The position numbers and the translations under genes are program-made. From Cognatishimia sp. MH4019 (GTDB lineage Bacteria > Pseudomonadota > Alphaproteobacteria > Rhodobacterales > Rhodobacteraceae): a stretch of DNA of 64,000 bases. The DNA lies in contig NZ_JAHTBL010000002.1 in NCBI RefSeq assembly GCF_020177595.1, forward strand, positions 372,001-436,000, read 5' to 3'. Of the stretch, positions 20,898 through 29,001 are shown in pieces. Numbering within the stretch: the stretch's first letter is position 1; the number at the start of each line of letters is the position of its first letter. The notes below the pieces were generated by a model, which was given only the letters and a program-made list of their open reading frames with translations, did not search any database and had not been told where the DNA came from.

Positions 20898-20934
20898 CTA
20901 AGTAAGTTCAAATGCTTGCTTAGAGTTCTATTAG
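20898..20934 (+). promoter_or_regulatory. Hairpin and overlapping CtrA-like half-site pair upstream of fliC
   Basis: CTAAGTAAG (20898-20906) and CTTGCTTAG (20915-20923) can pair over nine positions with one G-U, giving a hairpin that follows flgN and may end that transcript. The right arm overlaps TTAG-N7-TTAG (20920-20934), six of eight bases of the CtrA consensus. It would place a CtrA-type promoter about 150 bases upstream of the flagellin start codon and allow the leader described next. The function of both elements is inferred. Confidence 0.4.
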
Positions 20935-20978
20935 GACTTTCCCCTTCATAGTGACCCAGCAGCCAAAACGGATGCTGT

Positions 20979-21062
20979 GCCCCGCCCGGCGGGGCTAACC
21001 AATTGTCAGAACGGCAGATTTCCGGCTTCGCGCCGGTTCTTGAAGCGGGCGCAAAAGCGTCC
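20979..21062 (+). promoter_or_regulatory. Structured 5-prime leader of the flagellin mRNA (three consecutive hairpins)
   Basis: Three inverted repeats follow one another: GCCCCG-N5-CGGGGC (20979-20995), CCGGC-N5-GCCGG (21022-21036) and GGGCGC-AAAA-GCGTCC (21047-21062, one G-U pair). The last ends only 6 bases before the AAGGAT ribosome-binding site and 21 bases before the start codon. In Caulobacter, FlbT binds the leader of flagellin mRNA and limits its translation and stability, and flbT is encoded just downstream here. That this leader is the FlbT target is inference. Confidence 0.5.
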
Positions 21063-21083
21063 AGAACATAAGGATAGACACCA

Positions 21084-22583
21084 ATGTCTAGTATTCTGAC
21101 GAACAACAGTGCGATGGTCGCGCTTCAAACCCTGAAGTCGATCAACTCTGATCTGGCGAAAACCCAGAACGAAATCTCGACCGGTAAGTCGATCGCGACT
21201 GCGAAAGACAACGCAGCGGTCTGGGCGATCTCGAAAGTGATGGAATCGGATGTGAACGGTTTCAAAGCGATCTCTGAAAGCCTGTCGCTGGGCGAATCCA
21301 CCGTCGCCGTGGCCCGCCAGGGTTCGGAAACGGTTACCGATCTGCTGACCCAGATCAAAGGAAAGGTCGTTGCCGCGCAAGAAGAAAACGTCGATCGCGA
21401 GAAGATCCAGACGGATATCGTTGCCCTGCGCAACCAAATTTCGTCGGTTGTGAATGCGGCGCAGTTCAACGGATTGAACATGCTGAAAGGCACGGATGAC
21501 GTGAACATCCTGTCTTCGCTTGATCGCAGCGGCGACGGATCTGTCGAAGCGCAGAACATCAAGGTGCAGCGTTCGGACATGACGACCAGTGCAGGCACCT
21601 ACGGGGCCGCGACGGAAACCGACTTGTCCAGCAACGGCACACGCAGCGCTGCAACGGCGACAAACACGGCGAATGCCGCGACACTGACCTTTGCGGCAGA
21701 TACCGATTATAGCCACGAGGGCTTCACATTCGATGTCGCCGGGACGACACTTGTCATCAGTGCAGGCGAACTTTCTGGCGACGAGAACGCGGCAGCTGGC
21801 GCGGTTTCGGCGCGGATCAATGCCCTTGGACTTGAAGGTATTCAGGCCACAGTTTCGGGTGCGGTCGTGTCCGTCAACTCGACCCGCGCATTCGAGCCGG
21901 TTGAGGTTACCGCAACGCTGTCCACAGACGGCACAGGTGCAGGTGATGTCACCCTTGCCAATGGAACCATCCCGGAACGGGCCGAGAATGTCACATTCTC
22001 CTCTTCGGCGGCTGTGAATGAGGGTGATGGCTACAAGCTGACCGTTGGTGATCAGACCTTCACCTATGTCGCTGGCAAGAACGAGAGCTTTGAGGACGTT
22101 GCAAAAGGGCTGAAGACGGCCGTTGACGCAGGCGGTATCGAAGGTGTCACCACGAAGGTTGCCAAGAATGACAGCGGCGACTGGATGATCAAGGTCGACA
22201 ATGACACCGCGTCCGCGAAGGCTATTGCGATTGCCGGTCGTGCAGGTGGCGAAGCGTCGGGCGGTCTTTTCGGGCTGGATGGCATTGATGTCAGCACCAA
22301 TGCTGGTGCCGATGCGGCTTTGAGCAATATCGAGAACCTGATCCAGAACGCCATCGACAGCTCAGCCTCGTTCGGTTCGGCGCAAGGTCGGATCGAGACG
22401 CAGTCTGATTTCATCAGCAAGCTGACCGACTCCCTGAAGACGGGGATCGGCACGCTGGTTGATGCTGATATGGAGGAAGCCTCTGCAAGGCTGCAAGCCC
22501 TGCAGGTGCAGCAGCAGCTGGGCACCCAGTCGCTCTCCATCGCGAACCAGGCACCGCAGTCGATTCTGTCGCTCTTCCGGTAA
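21084..22583 (+). CDS. fliC: Flagellin
   Basis: Filament subunit, 499 residues. The conserved N-terminal coiled-coil region, SILTNNSAMVALQTLKSIN then ENEISTGKSIATAKDNA-like text, and the C-terminal region ending QQQLGTQSLSIANQAPQSILSLFR-type helix are clear, with a variable middle of about 270 residues (about 165-430) that forms the outer domains. The start codon follows AAGGATAGACACC. The ending SLFR is the usual flagellin C-terminus. A strong intrinsic terminator follows 10 bases after the stop. Only one flagellin gene is in the window. The neighbours flaF and flbT are the alphaproteobacterial flagellin regulators. Confidence 0.96.
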   Translation: MSSILTNNSAMVALQTLKSINSDLAKTQNEISTGKSIATAKDNAAVWAISKVMESDVNGFKAISESLSLGESTVAVARQGSETVTDLLTQIKGKVVAAQEENVDREKIQTDIVALRNQISSVVNAAQFNGLNMLKGTDDVNILSSLDRSGDGSVEAQNIKVQRSDMTTSAGTYGAATETDLSSNGTRSAATATNTANAATLTFAADTDYSHEGFTFDVAGTTLVISAGELSGDENAAAGAVSARINALGLEGIQATVSGAVVSVNSTRAFEPVEVTATLSTDGTGAGDVTLANGTIPERAENVTFSSSAAVNEGDGYKLTVGDQTFTYVAGKNESFEDVAKGLKTAVDAGGIEGVTTKVAKNDSGDWMIKVDNDTASAKAIAIAGRAGGEASGGLFGLDGIDVSTNAGADAALSNIENLIQNAIDSSASFGSAQGRIETQSDFISKLTDSLKTGIGTLVDADMEEASARLQALQVQQQLGTQSLSIANQAPQSILSLFR

Positions 22584-22592
22584 GATAACGCG

Positions 22593-22623
22593 CGGGGCCA
22601 GCCTGTTCTGGCCCCGTCGCTTT
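22593..22623 (+). terminator. Intrinsic terminator after fliC
   Basis: The stem GGGGCCAG (22594-22601) and CTGGCCCC (22608-22615) encloses a 6-base loop, extended by a further C-G pair, and is followed by a T-containing stretch. It separates the abundant flagellin message from flaF-flbT, so the downstream genes may be read by partial read-through or from a promoter in the short gap. Confidence 0.75.
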
Positions 22624-22672
22624 CTCAAGATTTTCACGACATCGAGCTTATGCTCAAGGGAAGGAATCCCCC

Positions 22673-23044
22673 GTGACAGCACCACAAATGGCACAGTCCG
22701 CCTATTCCGTGACCGCCACCTCTGTCCGCACACCACGCGGCACCGAATACGACGCAATCGCCAAAATCACTGGCCGATTGAAGGCCAGCACGACAAGCGC
22801 CGCCGCATCTTTCGCCGGTCTGGTTCGCGCCCTTCATGACAACCGGCGCCTTTGGACAGTTCTGGCCGCCGACGTGTCAGACGATGACAACCAGCTTCCC
22901 AAAGACGTGCGCGCCCAGATCTTCTATCTGGCTGAGTTTGTCTTTCAACACACAAGCAAGGTTCTGCAGCAAAAGGGCGAGGTCGAGGTTTTGATCGACA
23001 TCAACAGCGCCATTCTGCGCGGCCTCAAGCCGAAAGGAATTTGA
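22673..23044 (+). CDS. flaF: Flagellar biosynthesis regulator FlaF
   Basis: Small alphaproteobacterial protein of 123 residues needed for flagellin synthesis or secretion, acting opposite to FlbT in Caulobacter. It has the FlaF pattern: YSVTATSVRTPRGTEYDAIAKI near the start, ALHDNRRLWTVLAADVSDDDNQLP near 52-75, and IFYLAEFVFQHTSKVL. The start is GTG 22673, 6 bases after AAGGAA; an alternative ATG at 22688 would remove five residues. flbT begins 1 base after its stop. Confidence 0.92.
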   Translation: MTAPQMAQSAYSVTATSVRTPRGTEYDAIAKITGRLKASTTSAAASFAGLVRALHDNRRLWTVLAADVSDDDNQLPKDVRAQIFYLAEFVFQHTSKVLQQKGEVEVLIDINSAILRGLKPKGI

Positions 23045-23045
23045 T

Positions 23046-23450
23046 ATGGCCGGACTGGTCTTAAAACTCGGCCCTCGCGAAAGAGTGCTTATCAACGGTG
23101 CCGTTGTCGAAAACGGGGACCGTCGAAGCCGGCTTGCCGTGATGACGCCAAATGCCAATATCCTGAGGCTGCGGGATGCAATCCATCCTGAAGATGCAAA
23201 GACGCCGGTGCGCCGGGTTTGCTATATCGCCCAGCTGGTTCTGTCAGGCGATGCCAATCCGGCAGATGCCAAACATCAACTGCTGCGCGGCATCGAACAG
23301 CTCAGCCTTGCGCTGACTGATCATGACAGCCGCGCCTGCATGGCGCTGGCAACGGACGCAGTGCTTGACGAGGATTACTACAAAGCGCTGAAAGCCTTGC
23401 GCAGTTTGCTTCCGCGAGAAGACCGGCTTTTGTCCGCCTCGTTCGCATGA
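23046..23450 (+). CDS. flbT: Flagellin mRNA regulator FlbT
   Basis: Post-transcriptional repressor of flagellin in alphaproteobacteria; in Caulobacter it destabilises flagellin mRNA through its leader. The protein of 134 residues begins MAGLVLKLGPRERVLINGAVVENGDRR, the hallmark FlbT start, and contains RRVCYIAQLVLSGDA and YKALKALRSLLPREDRLL. It follows flaF by 1 base and overlaps the next gene by 4 bases (ATGA), so flaF, flbT and the DUF1217 gene form one translational unit. The hairpin-rich fliC leader upstream is the probable target. Confidence 0.94.
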   Translation: MAGLVLKLGPRERVLINGAVVENGDRRSRLAVMTPNANILRLRDAIHPEDAKTPVRRVCYIAQLVLSGDANPADAKHQLLRGIEQLSLALTDHDSRACMALATDAVLDEDYYKALKALRSLLPREDRLLSASFA

Positions 23451-24241
23451 GCTTTCAACCGGTCCTTCCGCTGTCCGGCCTTGCAGGCTGGAACTTCCTC
23501 AATCGCACGATGGAAACACAGCGAGAGGTGTTTGAGAATAGCCCCAGCGTGAAACGAGATGTGGACTACTTTCAGGAAAAGATCGGTGACGTGACCAGCG
23601 CGAAAGAGCTTGTCGCAGACCGGCGACTTTTAAACGTTGCTTTGGGCGCGTTCGGGCTGGAAGGCGATATTGGCAACAAGTATTTCGTTCAAAAAATCCT
23701 CGAAGATGGGACAAGTGATCCCGAGGCTTTGGGCAACAAGCTGGCAGACAAGCGCTATCTGGCCCTGTCCGAGGCGTTTGGGTTTGGCGATAATGCAGTT
23801 CCGCTGAACCAGGCTGATGGATTCGCCAAAGAGATCGTTGATCAGTTTCATTCCCGCCAGTTCGAGGTTGCAGTTGGCGCGCAGGATGATGACCTTCGCC
23901 TCGCGCTCAATCTGGATCGGGACCTGTCTGACATTGTCGCGCAATCCAGCAGCGAGAATACGAAATGGTTTTCGATTATGGGCAATCCACCGCTGCGTCA
24001 GGTTTTCGAAACCGCATTGAATATGCCAACGGGATCCACGCAATTGGATCTGGACCAGCAATTAAGCCTGTTCAAAGACAGTGCAGAGCGGCTTTTTGGA
24101 TCAAGCGATCCGGCGATTTTTGCATCCGAGGACACGCGAGACGACTTAGTTGAGACTTTTTTGCTGCGCAGCCAGATCGCGCAGGGTCAGTCCTTTCAGT
24201 CTTCTACCTCAATTGCTTTGACATTGCTCAGCAACTTGTAA
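23447..24241 (+). CDS. DUF1217-type flagellar cluster protein of unknown function
   Basis: 264 residues. I recognise it, with moderate confidence, as the DUF1217 family found in alphaproteobacterial flagellar clusters; its biochemical role is unknown to me. There is no signal peptide and no membrane segment. It looks mostly helical, with a repeated pattern of RxxLNVALGAFGLEGDIGNKYFV, then YLALSEAFGFGD, suggesting a duplicated unit in the first half (about 50-115), and FSIMGNPPLRQVFETALNMP near 175-195. The translational overlap with flbT links it to flagellin regulation or assembly. It ends 52 bases before the convergent fliI stop. Confidence 0.7.
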   Translation: MSFQPVLPLSGLAGWNFLNRTMETQREVFENSPSVKRDVDYFQEKIGDVTSAKELVADRRLLNVALGAFGLEGDIGNKYFVQKILEDGTSDPEALGNKLADKRYLALSEAFGFGDNAVPLNQADGFAKEIVDQFHSRQFEVAVGAQDDDLRLALNLDRDLSDIVAQSSSENTKWFSIMGNPPLRQVFETALNMPTGSTQLDLDQQLSLFKDSAERLFGSSDPAIFASEDTRDDLVETFLLRSQIAQGQSFQSSTSIALTLLSNL

Positions 24242-24293
24242 GCTAAACACGCCGGTGAATAGAGGATCCTGCTTACACCTCGCCATCTCCAGC

Positions 24294-25640
24294 CTAGCCA
24301 TCTGGAAGGTCCCCGGCACCGACATCCCCCTTCGCTTCGATAGCAATTCGCAGGGCGTCAAAACTGTCCGAGACCGTCGCGCGCATGCTCATGAAGTTAT
24401 CGAGGCTTTGATGGCTTTGCACCGCCGCATCGACAAGTGGGTCGGTACCGGGGGCATATAAGCCCGCCTGAACCATCATTTCGGCAGACGCATAGGCACC
24501 AGCCAAGGCGCGCCCACGGGTAAGCAATGCATTTTCGCTAGCGGTCGCAGCATCTGGCAGGCTTCGCGAAACGGACCGCAACAGATCAATGGCTGGAAAC
24601 CGCCCCCTTTCAGCGATCTTGCGATCCAGAACAACATGGCCATCCAGAACACCACGCACGATGTCTGCAATGGGTTCATCCATGTCTGATCCGGCAACAA
24701 GAACCGAAAGCACGGCCGTAATATGACCTTCGTCCAAACCACCCGGCCCAAGGCGCTCGCAAAGAGACATGAGCATATGCGCCGTCGAAGGAGGGTAGCC
24801 GCGCAGACTTGCAGGCTCCCCCGAGGCGAGCGCGATTTCGCGGTGCGCTTCGGCAAAGCGCGTCAGGCTATCGGCCAGGAACAAAACATGCTGGCCCTGA
24901 TTGCGAAAGAACTCAGCCACGGCGACTGCGGTCCACGCGCATTGGCGGCGTAGCAAGGGCGAGCTGTCAGAGGTCGCAGCCACGATGATCGTACGCGACA
25001 TGCCATCCGGCCCCAAAACCCGGTCGACGAAATCCCGCAGCTCGCGCCCGCGCTCTCCGATCAGGGCAATGACGCAAATGTCGCTTTCCAAGCCCTTCGC
25101 TAGATCACCCAAAAGAGAGGTCTTTCCGACGCCGGAGCCTGCGAAAAGGCCAATTCGCTGGCCTTCCACAATTGGAAGGAATGTATTGAAGGCAGCAATC
25201 CCGGATTCCAGACGTTTGCCGAATCCCCCTCGCGTTGCCGGCAGCGGTGGAGCTGCGTGGATCGGGCAAGTATTCGACCCGGGCATCAAAGCGCGGCCAT
25301 CCAAAGGGTATCCGTTCGGATCAATCACCCGACCAAGCCAGCTTTTGTGAGGGGCTACCTGCAGCGGATCAAGGTGACGCAGCTGCATCCCGGTCACGAC
25401 ACCGCCCAGCGGGCGTTCGGGCAACATGGTTAATGTGTCTTCGGCAAGGCTGATCACCTCCCCCCCGATTGCGGCCAGTGACGGGCCGCGCACATCCAGG
25501 CGATCGCCCAAGGCCGCGACATCGTTCAGGCCCGACACACGCAGCAACCCTTTTTCGAAATGTTCGACGCGCCCAATGCGCCGGGACGGCACAGACCGGG
25601 AGAGCCGTTGCGACAGGCAACTGAGATCAGGGTGGGTCAC
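24294..25640 (-). CDS. fliI: Flagellum-specific ATPase FliI
   Basis: ATPase of the flagellar type III export apparatus, related to F1 beta. The frame opens at 25826, but a GTG at 25640 preceded by AAAGGAG at 7 bases is the better start and gives 448 residues, the normal size. Walker A is GLFAGSGVGKTS (164-175) and Walker B is in HVLFLADSLTRFA. The central segment GERGRELRDFVDRVLG and ASGEPASLRGYPPSTAHML are typical of FliI. It is transcribed alone, away from flgB, with an 85-base shared gap. Its usual partners FliH and FliJ-like are encoded elsewhere in the cluster (41430-42041 and 30198-30569). Confidence 0.95.
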   Translation of the reverse strand: MTHPDLSCLSQRLSRSVPSRRIGRVEHFEKGLLRVSGLNDVAALGDRLDVRGPSLAAIGGEVISLAEDTLTMLPERPLGGVVTGMQLRHLDPLQVAPHKSWLGRVIDPNGYPLDGRALMPGSNTCPIHAAPPLPATRGGFGKRLESGIAAFNTFLPIVEGQRIGLFAGSGVGKTSLLGDLAKGLESDICVIALIGERGRELRDFVDRVLGPDGMSRTIIVAATSDSSPLLRRQCAWTAVAVAEFFRNQGQHVLFLADSLTRFAEAHREIALASGEPASLRGYPPSTAHMLMSLCERLGPGGLDEGHITAVLSVLVAGSDMDEPIADIVRGVLDGHVVLDRKIAERGRFPAIDLLRSVSRSLPDAATASENALLTRGRALAGAYASAEMMVQAGLYAPGTDPLVDAAVQSHQSLDNFMSMRATVSDSFDALRIAIEAKGDVGAGDLPDG

Positions 25641-25687
25641 GAGGGAACTCCTTTGGCGCGTTGAAACCCTTTCTAAAGGAATCAGGG

Positions 25688-25702
25688 TTAAGCCTTGGTT
25701 GA
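25688..25702 (+). promoter_or_regulatory. CtrA-like half-site pair upstream of flgB
   Basis: TTAA-N7-TTGA, seven of eight bases of the CtrA consensus, in the fliI/flgB divergent gap 24 bases before the flgB start codon. That is closer to the start codon than usual for an activator, so it could instead serve the fliI promoter or act as a repressor site. Evidence is sequence similarity only. Confidence 0.4.
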
Positions 25703-25725
25703 GAAAGTTCGAGGGAGAAGCCCCG

Positions 25726-26109
25726 ATGTTTGATAATCTTGAGATTTTCCGCTCTGCCGGAGCGATGGCGCGCCACGCGGCGCAGCGCCAATCGGTCGTT
25801 GCGGAAAACATCGCAAATGCCGACACGCCCGGCTATCGCACTAAGGATGTGACCGCTTTTGCAATGCCAAGCGGTGATGCGCAGGGCGGTATGAAGTCGA
25901 CCCGTGGCAGCCATCTTGAGACCGGTTCGCGCACCACGGCGGCCTCTATCATTTTGGGCGATCAGTCGGGGCTTTCGCCAAATGGCAACTCCGTCTCGCT
26001 TGAAAGCGAAATGTTCAAATCCATCGAAGCAGAGCGGCAGCACAGCCGGGCAATGACGATCTACAAATCGTCGCTCGACATTCTGCGCGCCAGCCTTGGG
26101 CGGCGGTAA
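25726..26109 (+). CDS. flgB: Flagellar basal-body rod protein FlgB
   Basis: Proximal rod subunit, 127 residues. ATG 25726 follows GAGGGAGAAG and gives MFDNLEIFRSAGAMARHAAQRQ; the open frame back to 25426 overlaps fliI. The signature ENIANADTPGYRTKDV lies near 27-42. It leads a nine-gene run, flgB-flgC-fliE-fliQ-flgF-flgG-flgA-flgH-fliL, with gaps of 0-12 bases. Confidence 0.96.
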   Translation: MFDNLEIFRSAGAMARHAAQRQSVVAENIANADTPGYRTKDVTAFAMPSGDAQGGMKSTRGSHLETGSRTTAASIILGDQSGLSPNGNSVSLESEMFKSIEAERQHSRAMTIYKSSLDILRASLGRR

Positions 26110-26121
26110 GGGGCGCATGGC

Positions 26122-26514
26122 ATGAGTGATTTCTCCAACTCCCTGCAAACCGCAGTCAGCGGGATGCGTGCGCAATCTACCCGGTTGCGTCATGTGTCCG
26201 AGAATATCGCGAACACCGACACGCCGGGTTACCGGCGCAAGGTGATGAATTTCGAGCAGGTGACGAAAGACGGGGCGAAGACCGGAGAGGTGCGCTCGGC
26301 CGGCATATCGCTGGACCGAACGGAGCTTGCCCGGATCTTCGACCCCGCCCACCCGATGTCGAATGAAGACGGCTACTACGATGGATCGAATGTCGATCTG
26401 GTGGTCGAGATTGCAGACGCCCGCGAGGCGCAACGCAGCTATGAGGCGAACCTCAAGATGTTCGAGCAGACGCGCAAAATGTCGTCGAAACTGCTTGAAC
26501 TGCTGCGCAAATAA
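26122..26514 (+). CDS. flgC: Flagellar basal-body rod protein FlgC
   Basis: Proximal rod subunit, 130 residues. It has the rod-protein signature SENIANTDTPGYRRKV near residues 29-44 and the C-terminal helix SYEANLKMFEQTRKMSSKLLELL typical of FlgC. It follows flgB by 12 bases, with AAGGGG as ribosome-binding site in the gap. Confidence 0.96.
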   Translation: MSDFSNSLQTAVSGMRAQSTRLRHVSENIANTDTPGYRRKVMNFEQVTKDGAKTGEVRSAGISLDRTELARIFDPAHPMSNEDGYYDGSNVDLVVEIADAREAQRSYEANLKMFEQTRKMSSKLLELLRK

Positions 26515-26525
26515 AGGAGACCAGA

Positions 26526-26807
26526 ATGGACATCCGATCCTCATTTGCGGCCCAAGGCTACGCCGCGACGAAACCCGCGCTAACCCCCGGCGGGGATGCA
26601 GGCGGCGCGCTGAAAGACGCGGCCAAATCCTTCGCCGCGACCTTACAGGAGGGCGAAGCCACCGCAAAAGCAGCGATGGCCGGCGGCGCTGATCCCCACG
26701 CGTTGGTGGAGGCTTTGGCGCAGACCGAACTGGCTGTCGAGACAGCTGTGACCGTGCGCAACAAGGTGGTCGAGGCTTATCAGGAAATCCTCAGGATGCC
26801 GGTGTAG
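26526..26807 (+). CDS. fliE: Flagellar hook-basal body complex protein FliE
   Basis: Adapter between the MS ring and the rod, 93 residues. The N-terminus is an exported, flexible segment rich in Ala and Gly, and the C-terminal half DPHALVEALAQTELAVETAVTVRNKVVEAYQEILRMPV has the FliE pattern, with RNKVVEAYQEILRMP as the clearest part. AAAGGAG precedes the start by 8 bases. Confidence 0.94.
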   Translation: MDIRSSFAAQGYAATKPALTPGGDAGGALKDAAKSFAATLQEGEATAKAAMAGGADPHALVEALAQTELAVETAVTVRNKVVEAYQEILRMPV

Positions 26808-26811
26808 CATC

Positions 26812-27078
26812 ATGGATGACGTGCTTTTCTACGACACTTTGCGGCAGGCGCTTTGGATTTCGGTGATCGTGTCGATCCCGATCCTGACGGTGGCTTTGAT
26901 CACCGGCCTTTTTGTCGGCCTGTTTCAAGCGCTGACATCCGTGCAGGAAATGACCCTGACCTTCGTGCCAAAACTGGGCGCAATCGTCGTCGTTTTCTGG
27001 ATGACGATGGGCTTCATGTCGGAAACGCTGGTGTCATTCTTTCAGAACCAGCTTGTTCCCCTGATTGCGGGGGTCTGA
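26812..27078 (+). CDS. fliQ: Flagellar export gate protein FliQ
   Basis: Small inner-membrane component of the type III export gate, 88 residues with two transmembrane helices (about 14-39 and 49-71). The segment GLFVGLFQALTSVQEMTLTFVPKL joining the helices is diagnostic. Its partners fliP, fliR, flhA and flhB are all present in this cluster, but in two other transcription blocks. Confidence 0.96.
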   Translation: MDDVLFYDTLRQALWISVIVSIPILTVALITGLFVGLFQALTSVQEMTLTFVPKLGAIVVVFWMTMGFMSETLVSFFQNQLVPLIAGV

Positions 27079-27081
27079 ACG

Positions 27082-27792
27082 ATGGAGAACGCCAGCTACA
27101 CCACCCTGACCCGCCAATCCGGCCTGATGCGCGAAATGCAGTCGGTCGCCAATAACATCGCCAACGCCTCGACCACCGGGTTTCGGCGCGAAGGCGTTGT
27201 GTTTTCGGAACATGTCACTGATCTGGGCGAGGTCCCATCGCTGTCCATGGCGCAGGCCGGGGGGCATCATGTGGACACCCGCCAAGGCGGATTCGAGAAG
27301 ACCGGCGGGCCGCTTGATCTGGCCATCGAAGGCGATGGGTATTTTATGATTGAAACCCCCGATGGCGAGAGGCTGACCCGCGCCGGGCATTTCATGTCGA
27401 ATGGCGAAGGTGATCTGGTGACGCCGGAAGGCTTCCGCGTTCTGGATGCCGGTGGGGCACCCGTTTTCGTCCCGCCCGGTGCGACAAGCATCAGCATCGC
27501 CGCCGATGGCACGATGAGCGCCGATGGCGAACCCATCTCGCAACTTGGTCTTTTCACCGCCGACCCTGCGGGATTGCAACGCGTCGGCAGCACGATGTTC
27601 GAGGCGACCAATGGGACCGAGCCGCTGATTGGCGGCACGATGCTTCAAGGATTTCTGGAAGGATCCAACGTCGATCCGGTTACCGAGATTGCCCGCATGA
27701 TCGAGGTTCAACGCTCTTACGAGCTGGGCCAGAAATTTCTTGAGAAAGAGGATGAGCGGCTCCGCTCTGTCCAGAAACTCGTAGGCCGATAG
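27082..27792 (+). CDS. flgF: Flagellar basal-body rod protein FlgF
   Basis: Proximal/distal rod protein, 236 residues. The N-terminus ENASYTTLTRQSGLMREMQSVANNIANASTTGFRREG has the rod signature; the central region carries GPLDLAIEGDGYFMIETPDG; and the C-terminus is EIARMIEVQRSYELGQKF. It is shorter than FlgG and begins with the Y-x-x-L-x-x-Q-x-G pattern of FlgF. It starts 3 bases after fliQ. Confidence 0.94.
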   Translation: MENASYTTLTRQSGLMREMQSVANNIANASTTGFRREGVVFSEHVTDLGEVPSLSMAQAGGHHVDTRQGGFEKTGGPLDLAIEGDGYFMIETPDGERLTRAGHFMSNGEGDLVTPEGFRVLDAGGAPVFVPPGATSISIAADGTMSADGEPISQLGLFTADPAGLQRVGSTMFEATNGTEPLIGGTMLQGFLEGSNVDPVTEIARMIEVQRSYELGQKFLEKEDERLRSVQKLVGR

Positions 27793-27802
27793 GAGGTTCG
27801 CC

Positions 27803-28588
27803 ATGCGCGCCCTGAAAATTGCAGCCACCGGTATGACCGCCCAGCAGATGCGGGTTGAGGTGATTTCCAACAACCTCGCGAACATGAATACGACCGGGTA
27901 TAACGCCCGCCGTGCCGAGTTTGCCGACTTGCATTACCAACAACAAAGCCGCCCCGGAACGATCAGTTCATCCAGCGGATCGGTGCTGCCTGCGGGCGTG
28001 CAACTTGGCCTTGGTGTCCGACCGACGGCGGTTTCCGTTAACCTTGCGCAAGGCGCGCTTTCCGTCTCTGGCGGCGATCTGGACATCGCGATTGAGGGGC
28101 AGGGCTATCTTGAGGTCACGCTGCCTTCGGGCTTGTCGGGATATACGCGCGACGGGGCGCTCAAACGCTCTGCCGATGGGTTGATCGTGACATCCGATGG
28201 CCATTCCGTGGCCCCGGAGATCACCGTTCCCAACGACGCCCGAAGCATTTCGATCAACGCCGATGGCGAGGTGTACGCCTATTTTAACGACCGGGTCGAG
28301 GCGGAGCTTTTGGGCCAGTTCACCCTTGCCGGTTTTGCGAACCCCAAGGGATTAGAGGCGATGGGCAGTAACCTGTTTCTTGAAACCTCCGCCTCTGGCC
28401 CCGCGACAGTCGGCACGCCTGGAGAAGAAGGGTTGGGCATCGTGCGGCAAGGCTATCTTGAGGACAGCTCTGTCGATGCGGTCAAGGAAGTGACCGATCT
28501 GATCGAAGCCCAGCGCGGCTATGAGTTGAATGCCAAGGTCATCACGGCAGCCGATCAGATGCTTTCCGCGACAACGCAAATTCGGTGA
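27803..28588 (+). CDS. flgG: Flagellar basal-body rod protein FlgG
   Basis: Distal rod subunit, 261 residues. The sequence MRALKIAATGMTAQQMRVEVISNNLANMNTTGY-type start is characteristic of FlgG (here in positions 1-33). The domain GDLDIAIEGQGYLEVTLPSG lies near 92-111 and the C-terminal SSVDAVKEVTDLIEAQRGYELNAKVI near 218-245. GGAGG precedes the start. Its stop overlaps the flgA GTG start by 4 bases. Confidence 0.96.
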   Translation: MRALKIAATGMTAQQMRVEVISNNLANMNTTGYNARRAEFADLHYQQQSRPGTISSSSGSVLPAGVQLGLGVRPTAVSVNLAQGALSVSGGDLDIAIEGQGYLEVTLPSGLSGYTRDGALKRSADGLIVTSDGHSVAPEITVPNDARSISINADGEVYAYFNDRVEAELLGQFTLAGFANPKGLEAMGSNLFLETSASGPATVGTPGEEGLGIVRQGYLEDSSVDAVKEVTDLIEAQRGYELNAKVITAADQMLSATTQIR

Positions 28589-29001
28589 GACATCTCGTGA
28601 TCTTCCTCTGCCTGATGGCAGCGCCCGTCGCGGCGGATACGGTTTTCGCGACGCGCACCGTGCGCAGCCAATCTGTGATCACGGCAGACGATATTGTGCT
28701 GAAGGAAGGCGCATTGCCCGGCACGCTCAACGCGTTGTCGCAGGCCATCGGGCGCGAAGCGCGCGTCGTGCTTTATGCAGGCCGGCCAATCCTGACAGAC
28801 GACCTAGCAGCCCCGGCTCTGGTCGAACGCAACCAGACCGTCACCCTGATCTTCAATCGCAGTGGTCTGAAAATTTCAACTGATGGACGCGCGTTGGAGC
28901 GGGGGGCCGCAGGCGACATCGTCCGGGCAATGAACCTTTCATCACGCAGCACAGTTAACGGCACCGTCACGGCTGACGGTCACATCGAGATTGGACAATA
29001 A
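28585..29001 (+). CDS. flgA: Flagella basal body P-ring formation protein FlgA (short form)
   Basis: Periplasmic chaperone for P-ring assembly. The product of 138 residues starts at a GTG overlapping the flgG stop (GTGA) and has a signal peptide MRHLVIFLCLMAAPVAADT. It contains only the C-terminal SAF-type half of enterobacterial FlgA: VRSQSVITADDIVL, AIGREARVVLYAGRPILTDDL and VERNQTVTLIFNRSGLKISTDGRAL. This short form is usual in alphaproteobacteria. FlgI, its client, is encoded at the end of the cluster (47830-48930). Confidence 0.9.
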   Translation: MRHLVIFLCLMAAPVAADTVFATRTVRSQSVITADDIVLKEGALPGTLNALSQAIGREARVVLYAGRPILTDDLAAPALVERNQTVTLIFNRSGLKISTDGRALERGAAGDIVRAMNLSSRSTVNGTVTADGHIEIGQ

